DNA from: Streptomyces sp. LBL
GTDB lineage: Bacteria > Actinomycetota > Actinomycetes > Streptomycetales > Streptomycetaceae
Assembly: GCF_029893585.1 (NCBI RefSeq)
Contig: NZ_JARXYX010000020.1
Location: forward strand, 122,482-186,481
Direction of reading: 5' to 3'
DNA length: 64,000 bases
Below the pieces are notes generated by a model. It worked only from the letters and a program-made list of their open reading frames with translations, ran no database searches and had not been told where the DNA came from. Shown piece by piece: positions 24,512-33,588 of this stretch (position 1 is its first letter; every line of letters begins with the position of its first letter). Position numbers and translations under genes: made by a program.

Positions 24512-25306
24512 TCAACTCCCTGATGACGCAGGTGCGGTGGGAGCGCTGACATCGAAGTACCGCGCACCCGAGGAGGCTTTCATGAGAGCCGTGAGGGTAC
24601 GGGCCTTCAAAGGACCCTTCTCGCTGCTCCCCCACGCGACGGTCCGGCCGTCGCCCAACTCCAGGGAGATGTCGTCGTAGGAACGCACCTTGACAGTGCG
24701 GGTGCCGCGGGCGACGGCGGCCGGAAGGGCGCCGGCGACCCGGACCGCCTCGCGCACCAGACGGTCGGCGCCGAAGCGGCGCAGACTCGGGGCGCGCGAC
24801 CCTGGCCGGGACAGGGCCAATTCCAGTCCGGGAACCCCTTTCGGGGCCTCGGAAACCGTGGCGAATCTGACACCTTCATCGTCCACTTCGATGAAGTTTC
24901 GACCCTTTCGGACAAGCAGAACCGGAGCCCTCTCCGTCACTTTCAGTCCGATTTCATCGGGCCAGGAACGCGCTACGTCAACCACGTCAATTCGAGGCAA
25001 TTTCTGGCGCAACCGTGCCTCGATCGCATCGGTGTCGACCGAGATCAGCGGCGATCCGACCGGTACGTCGGCTGCCTCGCGCACCTGCGCGGGCGTCAGG
25101 ACCCGGGTCCCCGAGACAGACACCTGTTCCACCCGCAGCCACTGCGAGCCGTACAACAGCCAGACGCACCCCGCCCCGAGAACCACCAGTGCGACAGCGA
25201 GAATGATGATCGTACGAAGCGGGGGCGGGGTGAACCTTCGGGTGGGCGGCGGGCCGGACGACTCCTGTTGGCGTTCACCGCGCTCGGCGGTCGTCGGTCC
25301 GGCCAC
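24512..25306 (-). CDS. ftsQ: Cell division protein FtsQ (DivIB)
   Basis: A 264-residue bitopic divisome protein. A cytoplasmic basic/Pro-rich segment (~1-30) is followed by one membrane helix near residues 31-52 (IIILAVALVVLGAGCVWLLYG). The extracytoplasmic POTRA domain starts at LRVEQVSVSGTRVLTPAQV, then comes the beta domain. It links FtsL/DivIC and the septal synthase. GTG 25304-25306 is chosen because GAGGGG lies 8 nt upstream and the basic cytoplasmic region begins there. The longer open frame covering murG on this strand is only a shadow. It is last in the rsmH-ftsQ transcript, 35 bp after murG. Confidence 0.93.
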   Translation of the reverse strand: MAGPTTAERGERQQESSGPPPTRRFTPPPLRTIIILAVALVVLGAGCVWLLYGSQWLRVEQVSVSGTRVLTPAQVREAADVPVGSPLISVDTDAIEARLRQKLPRIDVVDVARSWPDEIGLKVTERAPVLLVRKGRNFIEVDDEGVRFATVSEAPKGVPGLELALSRPGSRAPSLRRFGADRLVREAVRVAGALPAAVARGTRTVKVRSYDDISLELGDGRTVAWGSSEKGPLKARTLTALMKASSGARYFDVSAPTAPASSGS

Positions 25307-25341
25307 GCTCGCTGCCCCTCGTCTACACAGGAATACGGTCG

Positions 25342-26439
25342 CTATCGGCGTGCACGGGAAGCGGCGATCGCCTCGTACACCATGCCGACGAGCAGGTCGT
25401 CGGCGTCCCGGCGGCCGAACTCGGCGGCGGACCGGGACATCTGGTACAGCCGGTGCGGGTCGGCGAGCACGGGCAGAACATTCTGCTGCACCCACTGGGG
25501 CGTCAGTTCCGCGTCGTCGACCAGCAGTCCGCCGCCGGCCTTGACCACCGGCTGGGCGTTCAACCGCTGTTCGCCGTTGCCGACGGGCAGCGGGACGTAG
25601 GCGGCCGGGAGCCCGACGGCGGAGAGTTCGGCGACGGTCATCGCGCCGGCGCGGCAGAGCATCATGTCGGCCGCGGCGTACGCGAGGTCCATCCGGTCCA
25701 CGTACGGTAGCGGGATGTACGGGGGCATCCCCGGCATCTGCTGCACCTGCGGCAGTTCGTTCTTCGGGCCGACCACGTGCAGGATCTGGATCCCGGCCTG
25801 CTGGAGATACGGCGCGACCTGCTGGACCACCTCGTTGAGCCGGCGTGCGCCCTGGGAACCGCCGGAGACCAGCAGCGTCGGCAGGTTCGGGTCGAGTCTG
25901 AAGGTCGCCCGCGCCTGGGGACGCACGGCGGCCCGGTCGAGGGTGGCGATGGAACGGCGCAGCGGGATCCCGATGTACCGGGCGTCCCGCAGCTTGCTGT
26001 CCGGGGTGGAGACGGCGACCTTGGCGGCGTACCGCGAGCCGATCTTGTTGGCGAGGCCGGGCCGGGCGTTGGCCTCGTGGACCACGATCGGCACGCCCAG
26101 GCGCTTGGCGGCGAGGTAGCCGGGCAGGGCCACGTAGCCGCCGAAGCCGACGACGGCGTCCGCGTGGGTGCGCTCCAGGATCTGCTCGGCCGCCTTGATC
26201 GTGCCGCGCAGCCGGCCCGGGACGGTGATCAGCTCGGGAGTGGGCTTGCGTGGCAGCGGTACTGCGGGGATCAGCGCGAGATCGTAGCCCCGCTCCGGTA
26301 CGAGCCGGGTCTCCAGGCCGCGCTCCGTGCCCAGAGCCGTGATCCCCACGGTCGGGTCCTGCCTGCGCAGGGCGTCCGCGAGGGCGAGCGCGGGCTCGAT
26401 GTGGCCGGCGGTCCCCCCACCGGCGAGTACGACATGCAC
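25342..26439 (-). CDS. murG: MurG, UDP-GlcNAc:lipid I GlcNAc transferase
   Basis: A 365-residue peripheral membrane glycosyltransferase that adds GlcNAc to lipid I to form lipid II. The N-terminal glycine loop is MHVVLAGGGTAGHIEPALA. The second loop is VVHEANARPGLANKIG, and the UDP-GlcNAc-binding region includes VSGGSQGARRLNE and MLCRAGAMTVAELSAVGLP. Length matches the family. It starts 6 bp after ftsW, and ftsQ follows after 35 bp, all in one direction. Confidence 0.97.
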   Translation of the reverse strand: MHVVLAGGGTAGHIEPALALADALRRQDPTVGITALGTERGLETRLVPERGYDLALIPAVPLPRKPTPELITVPGRLRGTIKAAEQILERTHADAVVGFGGYVALPGYLAAKRLGVPIVVHEANARPGLANKIGSRYAAKVAVSTPDSKLRDARYIGIPLRRSIATLDRAAVRPQARATFRLDPNLPTLLVSGGSQGARRLNEVVQQVAPYLQQAGIQILHVVGPKNELPQVQQMPGMPPYIPLPYVDRMDLAYAAADMMLCRAGAMTVAELSAVGLPAAYVPLPVGNGEQRLNAQPVVKAGGGLLVDDAELTPQWVQQNVLPVLADPHRLYQMSRSAAEFGRRDADDLLVGMVYEAIAASRARR

Positions 26440-26445
26440 CGAAAT

Positions 26446-27801
26446 TCACCGCTCTCCGGACGTGCGCGCCGACGAGGCACGCCGTCGCATCGTGTTCCAT
26501 CTTCGAGGCCCCCGCACAGGGCCTCCCGCCCGCTTTCTACCAAAGCGGGGTTGCCGCAGAGAAAGCGCCATCCGCGCGGCGGGATCGTCACGCGCGAAGG
26601 CGATCAGCAACCCGACGGCGAACATGGTCGGCAACAGGGCGGAACCTCCGTAGGAGAACAGCGGGAGGGGGACGCCGGCGATCGGCAGCAGGCCGAGCAC
26701 CGCACCCATGTTGATCACCGCCTGAGCGATGATCCAGGTCGTCACACCTCCCGCGGCATACCTTACGAAGGGGTCCTCCGTGCGTCCGGCCACGCGGATA
26801 CCCGCATAGCCTAGAGCCGCGAAGAGGGCCAGCACGGACAGCGTCCCCGCCAACCCCAGTTCCTCGCCGGTCACAGCGAAGATGAAGTCGGTGTGGGCTT
26901 CCGGGAGTTGGCCCCATTTTTCCACACTCGCACCGAGCCCGGAACCGAAGAGTCCGCCGGAGGCCAGGGCGTAGATGCCGTGCACGGCCTGCCAGCAGTC
27001 GGCCGCTCCGGACTTCGGCTCGGTGGCGCCGATGCACTGGAGCCGGGCCATCCGGTTGGGGCTGGTCCTGATGAGGATCACACCGAGCGTGGCGGCGACC
27101 GAGAGCACGCCGACGAACAGCCGGGTCGGAGCGCCCGCCAGCCACAGCAGGCCGAAGAGGACCGCGGTCAGGATGATCGCCGTTCCCATGTCGCCGCCGA
27201 GCATGATCAGCCCGAGCAGCATGAAGGCGGCCGGTACCAGCGGCACCAGCATGTGCTTCCACTGGGCCAGCAGCTTCCGGTCCTGCTTGCGGGCCAGCAG
27301 ATCGGCGCCCCACAGCACCAGCGCGAGCTTGCCGAACTCGCTCGGCTGAATCTGGAAGGAGCCGCCGAGCGAGATCCAGTTCTGGTTGCCGTTGACCGAC
27401 ATCCCTATGCCCGGCACCTGCACCAGTGCCATCAGGAAGACGGCGCCCGCGAGGATCGGGTAGGCGAGCGCCCGGTGCAGCTTCACCGGCATGCGGGAGG
27501 CGACCAGCAGCAGCACCCCGCCGATGACAGCCGCGAGGAGCTGCTTGCGGAAGAAGTAGGAACCCGGCAGCGACATCTGCAGCGCGGTGACCTGGGAGGC
27601 CGAGTAGACCATCACCAGGCCGAGCACGGTGATCAGCAGGCTGCCGCCGAGGATCAGATAGTACGCGGTCAGCGGTCGGTCCCAGGCCCGGCGGGCGCGC
27701 GTGTACAGACGCACGAAGGGGTTCTCGCGCGGTGCGCGGGGGACGGCGGGCCGTCTGGCCGCCCGCTGCACGGGCGGGCGTCCGGTACGGCTAACGGGCA
27801 T
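26446..27801 (-). CDS. ftsW: FtsW, septal SEDS glycosyltransferase
   Basis: A 451-residue SEDS-family peptidoglycan polymerase acting with FtsI at the septum. About ten membrane helices lie between residues ~45 and 420. The N-terminus and C-terminus are basic and cytoplasmic. Family signatures seen are NGNQNWISLG, FAVTGEELG and the C-terminal ALLPTMFAVGLLI. ATG 27799-27801 is used. A 68-bp gap separates it from murD and contains one GACAC (27828-27832); ftsW is a known WhiA target in Streptomyces, so an internal developmental promoter here is plausible but not proved. Confidence 0.95.
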   Translation of the reverse strand: MPVSRTGRPPVQRAARRPAVPRAPRENPFVRLYTRARRAWDRPLTAYYLILGGSLLITVLGLVMVYSASQVTALQMSLPGSYFFRKQLLAAVIGGVLLLVASRMPVKLHRALAYPILAGAVFLMALVQVPGIGMSVNGNQNWISLGGSFQIQPSEFGKLALVLWGADLLARKQDRKLLAQWKHMLVPLVPAAFMLLGLIMLGGDMGTAIILTAVLFGLLWLAGAPTRLFVGVLSVAATLGVILIRTSPNRMARLQCIGATEPKSGAADCWQAVHGIYALASGGLFGSGLGASVEKWGQLPEAHTDFIFAVTGEELGLAGTLSVLALFAALGYAGIRVAGRTEDPFVRYAAGGVTTWIIAQAVINMGAVLGLLPIAGVPLPLFSYGGSALLPTMFAVGLLIAFARDDPAARMALSLRQPRFGRKRAGGPVRGPRRWNTMRRRASSARTSGER

Positions 27802-27869
27802 CGGCTTCTCCGCTGTACGTCGGCCTCGACACGCGTCCCTCCCAAGGGGCCGCCCGGCAGGCGGCCGGG

Positions 27870-29273
27870 TCAGGTTCCGAGTTCGCGAACCGCCTGGGCG
27901 AACGCGTCACCGCGCTTGTTGTAGTTGGCGAACATATCCATGGAGGCGCAGGCCGGGGCCAGCAGAACCGTGTCGCCCGGCGCCGCGAGCCGCTGCGCCT
28001 CCTGGACTGCCTGGAGCATCGCCCCAGTGTCGGTCCGGTCCAGGTCGACGACGGGTACTTCCGGGGCGTGTCGCGCGAGGGCTTCCCGGATGCGGGCACG
28101 GTCGGCACCGATCAGGACGACCCCGCGAAGTCGCTTTGCCGACTTGGCGACCAGTTCGTCGAAGGTCGCGCCCTTCGCCAGTCCGCCCGCGATCCATACG
28201 ATCGACTCGTACGCCGCCAACGAGGCCTCGGCCGCGTGCGTGTTGGTGGCCTTGGAGTCGTCGACGTAGGCCACGCCGTCCACGTCGGCGACATGCGCGA
28301 TGCGGTGGGCGTCCGGGGTGAAGGCCCGAAGCCCGTCCCGTACGGCCGCGGCGGGCACCCCGAAGGCGCGCGCGAGGGCCGCCGCCGCGAGGGCGTCGGC
28401 GATGTTGTGCGGGGCCGGCGGATCGATGTCGGAGACCTCCGCCAGCTCCTGGGCGTTCTTCTGCCGGTTCTCCACGAAGGCGCGGTCGACCAGAATGCCG
28501 TCCACCACGCCGAGTTGGGAGGGGCCGGGGGTGCCGAGGGTGAAGCCGACGGCCCGGCAGCCCTCCTCGACGTCGGCCTCGCGCACCAGGTCCTCGGTGG
28601 CCTTGTCGGCGACGTTGTAGACGCAGGCGACCCGATTGCCTTCGTAGACACGGCCCTTGTCCTTGGCGTACGCCTCCATGGAGCCGTGCCAGTCGAGGTG
28701 GTCCGGGGCCAGGTTGAGGACGACGGCGGAGTGGGCACGCAGGGAGGGCGCCCAGTGGAGCTGGTAGCTGGAGAGCTCCACGGCGAGGACGTCGTACCGC
28801 TCCTCCCCCAGCACCGCGTCCAGCAGCGAGACGCCGATGTTGCCGACGGCGGCCGTGCGCAGGCCGGCCGCCGTCAGGATCGACGCCAGCATCTGCGTGG
28901 TGGTGGTCTTGCCGTTGGTGCCGGTGACGCAGAGCCAGGGGGCGGCGTCGGGGCCGCGCAGCCGCCAGGCGAGCTCGACGTCCCCCCAGACCGGGACCCC
29001 TGCTTCATGAGCTGCCGCGAACAGCGGCTTGTCCGGCTTCCAGCCGGGCGCGGTGACGATGAGTTCGGTGCCCTCCGGCAGGGTGGCGCCGTCGCCGAGG
29101 CGCACGGTGACGCCCAGGGTCTCCAGTTCCGCGGCCTGGGCGCGGGCCCGCTCGTCGTCGCCGTCGTTGACGACCGTGACGAGGGCGCCGCGCTCGTGCA
29201 GCACCTTGGCGGCCGGGACGCCTGAGACGCCGAGCCCGGCGACGGTGACGCCCTTGCCCTGCCAGTCGGTCAC
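27870..29273 (-). CDS. murD: UDP-N-acetylmuramoyl-L-alanine:D-glutamate ligase
   Basis: A 467-residue cytoplasmic ATP-dependent ligase adding D-Glu to UDP-MurNAc-L-Ala. The N-terminal Rossmann domain begins VTVAGLGVSGVPAAKVL, the ATP loop is VTGTNGKTTTTQML, and the Mur ligase C-terminal domain ends LLAPACASMDMFANYNKRG. GTG 29271-29273 overlaps the mraY stop as GTGA, so the two are translationally coupled. A longer open frame into mraY is rejected. Product passes to MurE, encoded in the same operon. Confidence 0.96.
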   Translation of the reverse strand: MTDWQGKGVTVAGLGVSGVPAAKVLHERGALVTVVNDGDDERARAQAAELETLGVTVRLGDGATLPEGTELIVTAPGWKPDKPLFAAAHEAGVPVWGDVELAWRLRGPDAAPWLCVTGTNGKTTTTQMLASILTAAGLRTAAVGNIGVSLLDAVLGEERYDVLAVELSSYQLHWAPSLRAHSAVVLNLAPDHLDWHGSMEAYAKDKGRVYEGNRVACVYNVADKATEDLVREADVEEGCRAVGFTLGTPGPSQLGVVDGILVDRAFVENRQKNAQELAEVSDIDPPAPHNIADALAAAALARAFGVPAAAVRDGLRAFTPDAHRIAHVADVDGVAYVDDSKATNTHAAEASLAAYESIVWIAGGLAKGATFDELVAKSAKRLRGVVLIGADRARIREALARHAPEVPVVDLDRTDTGAMLQAVQEAQRLAAPGDTVLLAPACASMDMFANYNKRGDAFAQAVRELGT

Positions 29274-30361
29274 TTGTCCGCCGCCCATCCCGCGTAGAAG
29301 AGACCCAGTCCGACGATCACGCAGATGCCCTGAATGATCCAGAAGCGGACCACGACAAGGACTTCGGACCACCCCTTGAGTTCGAAGTGGTGCTGGAGTG
29401 GCGCCATGCGGAAGACGCGCTTCCCGGTGAGCCGGAAGGAGCCGACCTGGATGACGACCGACATGGTGATGAGGACGAACAGGCCGCCCAGGAGGGCGAT
29501 CAGCAGTTCGGTGCGGGAGCAGATCGCGAGGCCGGCGAGCACCCCGCCGAGGGCCAGCGAGCCGGTGTCGCCCATGAAGATCTTGGCGGGCGAGGTGTTC
29601 CACCACAGGAAGCCGAGGCAGGACCCCATCAGCGCGGAGGCGATCACCGCGAGGTCGAGCGGATCACGCACCTCGTAACAGGCGCCCGGGTTGGTCAGGG
29701 TCTCGCCGTTGGCGCAGGACTCCTGGTACTGCCAGACGCCGATGAAGGTGTAGGCGCCGAAGACGAGCACCGAGGCACCGGTGGCCAGGCCGTCCAGACC
29801 GTCCGTCAGGTTCACGCCGTTCGACATCGCGAGGATCATGAACAGCGCCCAGACGACGAACAGCACCGGGCCGATCGTCCAGCCGAAGTCCGTGATGAAC
29901 GACAGCTTCGTGGAGGCCGGCGTCTGTCCCCGGGAGTCCGCGAACTGGAGCGAGAGCACCGCGAAGGCGATGCCGACGGTCAGCTGGCCGGCCATCTTCG
30001 CCTTGGCCCGCAGACCGAGCGAACGCCGCTTGACGATCTTGATGTAGTCGTCCAGGAAGCCGACCATGCCCATGCCGACCATCAGGGCGAGGACCAGCAT
30101 GCCCGAGAAGGTCGGCGGGGGCGTCTTGGCCTCGCCGAGTCCGGTGAACACCTTGGACAGGAAGTACGCGACGACCGTCGCCAGGATGAAGGCGATACCG
30201 CCCATGGTCGGCGTACCGCGCTTGCTGCCGTGCGTGCGCGGGCCGTCGTCGCGGATGTACTGGCCGTAGCCCTTGCGCGCGAGGAGCTTGATCAGCAGCG
30301 GGGTACCGATCAGCGTCAGAAAAAGACCAATGACTCCTGCGAACAGGATCTGCTTCATCAT
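29270..30361 (-). CDS. mraY: MraY, phospho-MurNAc-pentapeptide translocase
   Basis: A 363-residue integral membrane enzyme transferring phospho-MurNAc-pentapeptide to undecaprenyl phosphate (lipid I synthesis). About ten membrane helices are visible. Active-site sequences include VGFLDDYIKI (Asp pair), SNGVNLTDGLDGLA and the C-terminal PLQHHFELKGW with catalytic histidines. It starts with two consecutive ATG codons. The first (30359-30361) overlaps the murF stop as ATGA and is preferred, although the second would differ by one residue only. Confidence 0.96.
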   Translation of the reverse strand: MMKQILFAGVIGLFLTLIGTPLLIKLLARKGYGQYIRDDGPRTHGSKRGTPTMGGIAFILATVVAYFLSKVFTGLGEAKTPPPTFSGMLVLALMVGMGMVGFLDDYIKIVKRRSLGLRAKAKMAGQLTVGIAFAVLSLQFADSRGQTPASTKLSFITDFGWTIGPVLFVVWALFMILAMSNGVNLTDGLDGLATGASVLVFGAYTFIGVWQYQESCANGETLTNPGACYEVRDPLDLAVIASALMGSCLGFLWWNTSPAKIFMGDTGSLALGGVLAGLAICSRTELLIALLGGLFVLITMSVVIQVGSFRLTGKRVFRMAPLQHHFELKGWSEVLVVVRFWIIQGICVIVGLGLFYAGWAADK

Positions 30362-31764
30362 CGGGCGGAAACCTCACCCTCGGCACCGGTCTCGACGAGC
30401 GCCTGTGCCACGCTCTCGAGCCCGACCGACCGGGACGCCTTCACGAGTACGACATCCCCTGGGCGCAACTCGCTGCGCAACAGGTCGATCGCCGCCTGTG
30501 CGTCGGACACGTGCACCGACTCCTCACCCCACGAACCCTCGTTATATGCGCCCAGTTGCAGCCAGGACGCTTCCCTGCCCCCGACCGCGACGAGCTTGCC
30601 GACATTGAGCCGGACGGCGAGCCGTCCGACCGCGTCGTGCTCGGCGAGCGCCTCGTCCCCGAGCTCGGCCATCTTGCCGAGCACCGCCCAGGTCCGCCGC
30701 CCCCTGCCCATGGCCGCGAGCGCGCGCAAAGCCGCTCGCATGGACTCGGGGTTCGCGTTGTAGGCGTCGTTGACGACCGTCACGCCGTCCGGGCGCTCGG
30801 TGACCTCCATACGCCAGCGGGAGAGGGAGCCCGCCTCGGAGAGCGCGGTGGCGATCTCTTCCGCGGACATACCCAGTTCATGGGCGACGGCGGCCGCGGC
30901 GAGCGCGTTCGACACGTGGTGCTCACCGTACAGGCGCATGGTCACTTCGCTTGCACCGGAGGGTGTGTGAAGCATGAAGGCGGGCTGTCCGCTGTCCATG
31001 AGTCGCACGTTCTCGGCGCGTACGTCCGCTTCGCCGGACTCTCCGAAAAGGATCACCTTCGCCTTCGTTCGGGATGCCATGGCCCGTACGAGGGGATCGT
31101 CGGCGTTGAGCACCGCGGTGCCGTCCTCCGGCAGGCTCTCGACGAGCTCGCCCTTGGCCTGCGCGATCTGCTCACGGCCGCCGAACTCGCCGATGTGGGC
31201 GGTGCCGACGTTCAGCACCAGGCCGATCTTCGGGGGCGTCAGGCCGGCGAGGTAGCGGATGTGGCCGATGCCGCGGGCGCCCATCTCCAGCACGAGGAAC
31301 TTGGTCTCCTCGGTGGCCGACAGGGCGGTCAGCGGCAGTCCGATCTCGTTGTTGAACGAGCCCGGCGTCCACACCGTGGGCGCCTTGCGCTGGAGGACCT
31401 GGGCGATCAGGTCCTTGGTGCTGGTCTTGCCCGCGGAACCGGTCAGGGCGACCAGGGTCGCGCCGAGCCGTTGCACGACATGCCGGGCGAGGGCGCCGAG
31501 TGCCGTCTGGACGTCGTCGACGACGATCGCGGGCACGCCGACCGGGTGGGACGCCAGAACGGCCACGGCACCCGCCTCGACGACCGCCTGCGCGAAGTCG
31601 TGGCCGTCCACCCGCTCACCGACGAAGGCGACGAAGAGGGTGCCGGGGCCGGCTTCCCGGGAGTCCCGGATCACCGGTCCGGTGACCTGGACGGACGGAT
31701 CCGGTATGTCGTACGTCTGCCCGCCGACGACTGCTGCGATCTCGGCGAGAGGGAGGGCGATCAC
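30358..31764 (-). CDS. murF: UDP-MurNAc-tripeptide:D-Ala-D-Ala ligase
   Basis: A 468-residue ATP-dependent ligase that completes the cytoplasmic pentapeptide precursor. The ATP loop is TGSAGKTSTKDL, the central domain has NDAYNANPESM, and the C-terminal domain ends in VLVKASRSVGLE. GTG 31762-31764 is chosen because the reading frame upstream has no other start and AGGGA lies about 10 nt before it. The gap to the murE stop is only four bases, and its own stop overlaps mraY. The family is unambiguous. Confidence 0.95.
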   Translation of the reverse strand: MIALPLAEIAAVVGGQTYDIPDPSVQVTGPVIRDSREAGPGTLFVAFVGERVDGHDFAQAVVEAGAVAVLASHPVGVPAIVVDDVQTALGALARHVVQRLGATLVALTGSAGKTSTKDLIAQVLQRKAPTVWTPGSFNNEIGLPLTALSATEETKFLVLEMGARGIGHIRYLAGLTPPKIGLVLNVGTAHIGEFGGREQIAQAKGELVESLPEDGTAVLNADDPLVRAMASRTKAKVILFGESGEADVRAENVRLMDSGQPAFMLHTPSGASEVTMRLYGEHHVSNALAAAAVAHELGMSAEEIATALSEAGSLSRWRMEVTERPDGVTVVNDAYNANPESMRAALRALAAMGRGRRTWAVLGKMAELGDEALAEHDAVGRLAVRLNVGKLVAVGGREASWLQLGAYNEGSWGEESVHVSDAQAAIDLLRSELRPGDVVLVKASRSVGLESVAQALVETGAEGEVSAR

Positions 31765-31768
31765 AAGT

Positions 31769-33499
31769 TCATCCCTGGGTCTTCTGGATAGCTTCGCGAA
31801 GCACCTGGCGGTCGTCGAAGGGACGCACCACCCCGGCGATGTCCTGGCCCTGCTCGTGGCCCTTGCCCGCGACCAGCACGGTGTCCCCGGGCCGCGCGCG
31901 GGACACGGTGGCGGCGATCGCGGCGGCCCGGTCCTCGAAGACCTGGACCTCACCGCGTTCGTGTGCCGGTACGGACGCGGCGCCCTGGAGCATGGTGGCG
32001 AGGATCGCGAGGGGGTCCTCGGAGCGTGGGTTGTCGGAGGTCAGTACGGCCGTGTCGGCGAACCGGGCCACGGCGGCACCCATGGGCATCCGCTTGGTCT
32101 TGTCCCGGTCGCCGCCGCAGCCCAGCACGACGTGCAGCCGACCCTCGGTGACCTTGCGCAGGGCGCGCAGGACCGATTCGACGGCGTCCGTCTTGTGGGC
32201 GTAGTCGACGACCGCGAGATACGGCTGTCCGGCGTCCACCCGTTCCAGCCGGCCCGGTACGCCCGGGACGGCGGCGATGCCGTCGGCGGCGGTCTGCGGG
32301 TCCAGGCCGGCGGCGGCGAGGGCGACGATCGCGGCGAGGGTGTTGGCCACGTTGAAGGGCCCGGCGAGCGGCGACCTGGCGGTGATCCGCTCCTCCTTGG
32401 GGCCGATCACGGTGAACGTCGAGTCCAGCGGCCCGACTTCGACGTCCTCGGCGCGCCAGTCGGCGTCCGGGTGGCCCTCGGCGGAGTAGGTGACGACGGG
32501 GACGGTGGCCTCCTCGACCAGCCTGAGCCCGTACTCGTCGTCGATGTTGACCACACCGAGCCGACTGCGTCGAGGCGTGAACAGCTGTGCCTTGGCCTGG
32601 AAGTAGTCCTCCATGCCGGAGTGGAACTCCATGTGCTCCGGGCTGAGGTTGGTGAAGACGCCGATGTCGAACACGCAGCCGTCGACCCGGCCGAGGACCA
32701 GGGCGTGGCTGGATACCTCCATGGCGACCGCCTCGACTCCCCGCTCGCGCATGACCGCCAACAGGGCCTGGAGGTCGGTGGCTTCGGGGGTGGTGCGCTC
32801 GGACTTGACGCGTTCGTCACCGATGCGCGTCTCGACGGTGCCGATGAGGCCCACCCGTCGCCCACCACCGCCCTCGACCGACGACGCTTCGCGCCGGCCC
32901 CTCTCGCCGGTGGACCCGGCCGCTCGCAGGCCGCCCTCGACGAGATAGGCGGTGGTGGTCTTGCCGGAGGTGCCGGTGATGCCGATCTGGAGCAGATCAC
33001 GGCCGGGGTGGCCGTAGACGGTGGCCGCCAGTTCGCCCATCTGCGCGCGCGGGTCGTCGACGACCAGCACCGGCAGGCCCGTCGCGGCGGCCCGCTCGGC
33101 GCCCGTCGGGTCGGTCAGCACCGCGACCGCACCGAGGCCCGCGGCCTGCCTGACGAAGTCGGCACCGTGCAGACGGGCGCCCGGAAGGGCGGCGTACAGG
33201 TCACCGGGGCGGACGGCGCGCGAGTCGTGGGTGATGCCCGTGACCTCGGCGGCGGTCGCCGGACCAGCCGGACTCGCCGGCTTTTCCGCACCCAACTGAT
33301 CGGCGAGCTCGGCGAGGGGTGTCGCGGAGACCTGAACCGGCCGGGGCGGTCCCGGATACGTCACGGGTGCACCCTTCTGGGTGATTTGGGACTGATCGGC
33401 GTGTGGCACGGCGGTGAGCGTACCGGGCGTACCCGCCCGGGAGCGAAGTGAGGGGTTGGGCGTTCCCTGGTTCCCGGAATCGGGGGTGATCGTTGTCAC
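31769..33499 (-). CDS. murE: UDP-MurNAc-tripeptide synthetase (diaminopimelate ligase)
   Basis: A ligase adding diaminopimelate to UDP-MurNAc-L-Ala-D-Glu; Streptomyces walls contain LL-DAP. The ATP loop is GTSGKTTTAYLV and the DAP-specificity motif DNPR appears in LTSDNPRSEDP. A Gly/Arg/Glu-rich insert of ~20 residues follows the ATP loop and is unusual for the family. GTG 33499 gives 576 residues; an alternative GTG at 33362-33364 with AAGGG upstream removes a 45-residue polar leader and may be the true start. The leader keeps moderate coding bias, so the longer form is reported with caution. It lies 77 bp after ftsI. Confidence 0.9.
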   Translation of the reverse strand: MTTITPDSGNQGTPNPSLRSRAGTPGTLTAVPHADQSQITQKGAPVTYPGPPRPVQVSATPLAELADQLGAEKPASPAGPATAAEVTGITHDSRAVRPGDLYAALPGARLHGADFVRQAAGLGAVAVLTDPTGAERAAATGLPVLVVDDPRAQMGELAATVYGHPGRDLLQIGITGTSGKTTTAYLVEGGLRAAGSTGERGRREASSVEGGGGRRVGLIGTVETRIGDERVKSERTTPEATDLQALLAVMRERGVEAVAMEVSSHALVLGRVDGCVFDIGVFTNLSPEHMEFHSGMEDYFQAKAQLFTPRRSRLGVVNIDDEYGLRLVEEATVPVVTYSAEGHPDADWRAEDVEVGPLDSTFTVIGPKEERITARSPLAGPFNVANTLAAIVALAAAGLDPQTAADGIAAVPGVPGRLERVDAGQPYLAVVDYAHKTDAVESVLRALRKVTEGRLHVVLGCGGDRDKTKRMPMGAAVARFADTAVLTSDNPRSEDPLAILATMLQGAASVPAHERGEVQVFEDRAAAIAATVSRARPGDTVLVAGKGHEQGQDIAGVVRPFDDRQVLREAIQKTQG

Positions 33500-33538
33500 G
33501 AGGTGGTTCCTGGGTGCTCGGTACTGATCAGGGTGGAA

Positions 33539-33588
33539 GGTCCCTGCTGGTCAGGGTTTGTAAGGGTCCCTGCTGGTCAGGGTTTGTA
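33539..33588. repeat. 26-bp tandem duplication at the 3' end of ftsI
   Basis: A 24-base stretch occurs at 33539-33562 and again at 33565-33588 (period 26). The right-hand copy contains the last ftsI codons (Tyr-Lys-Pro-stop on the minus strand). The left-hand copy is a non-coding duplicate between ftsI and murE. Each copy carries CCCTG...CAGGG and can form a small hairpin. Confidence 0.9.
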
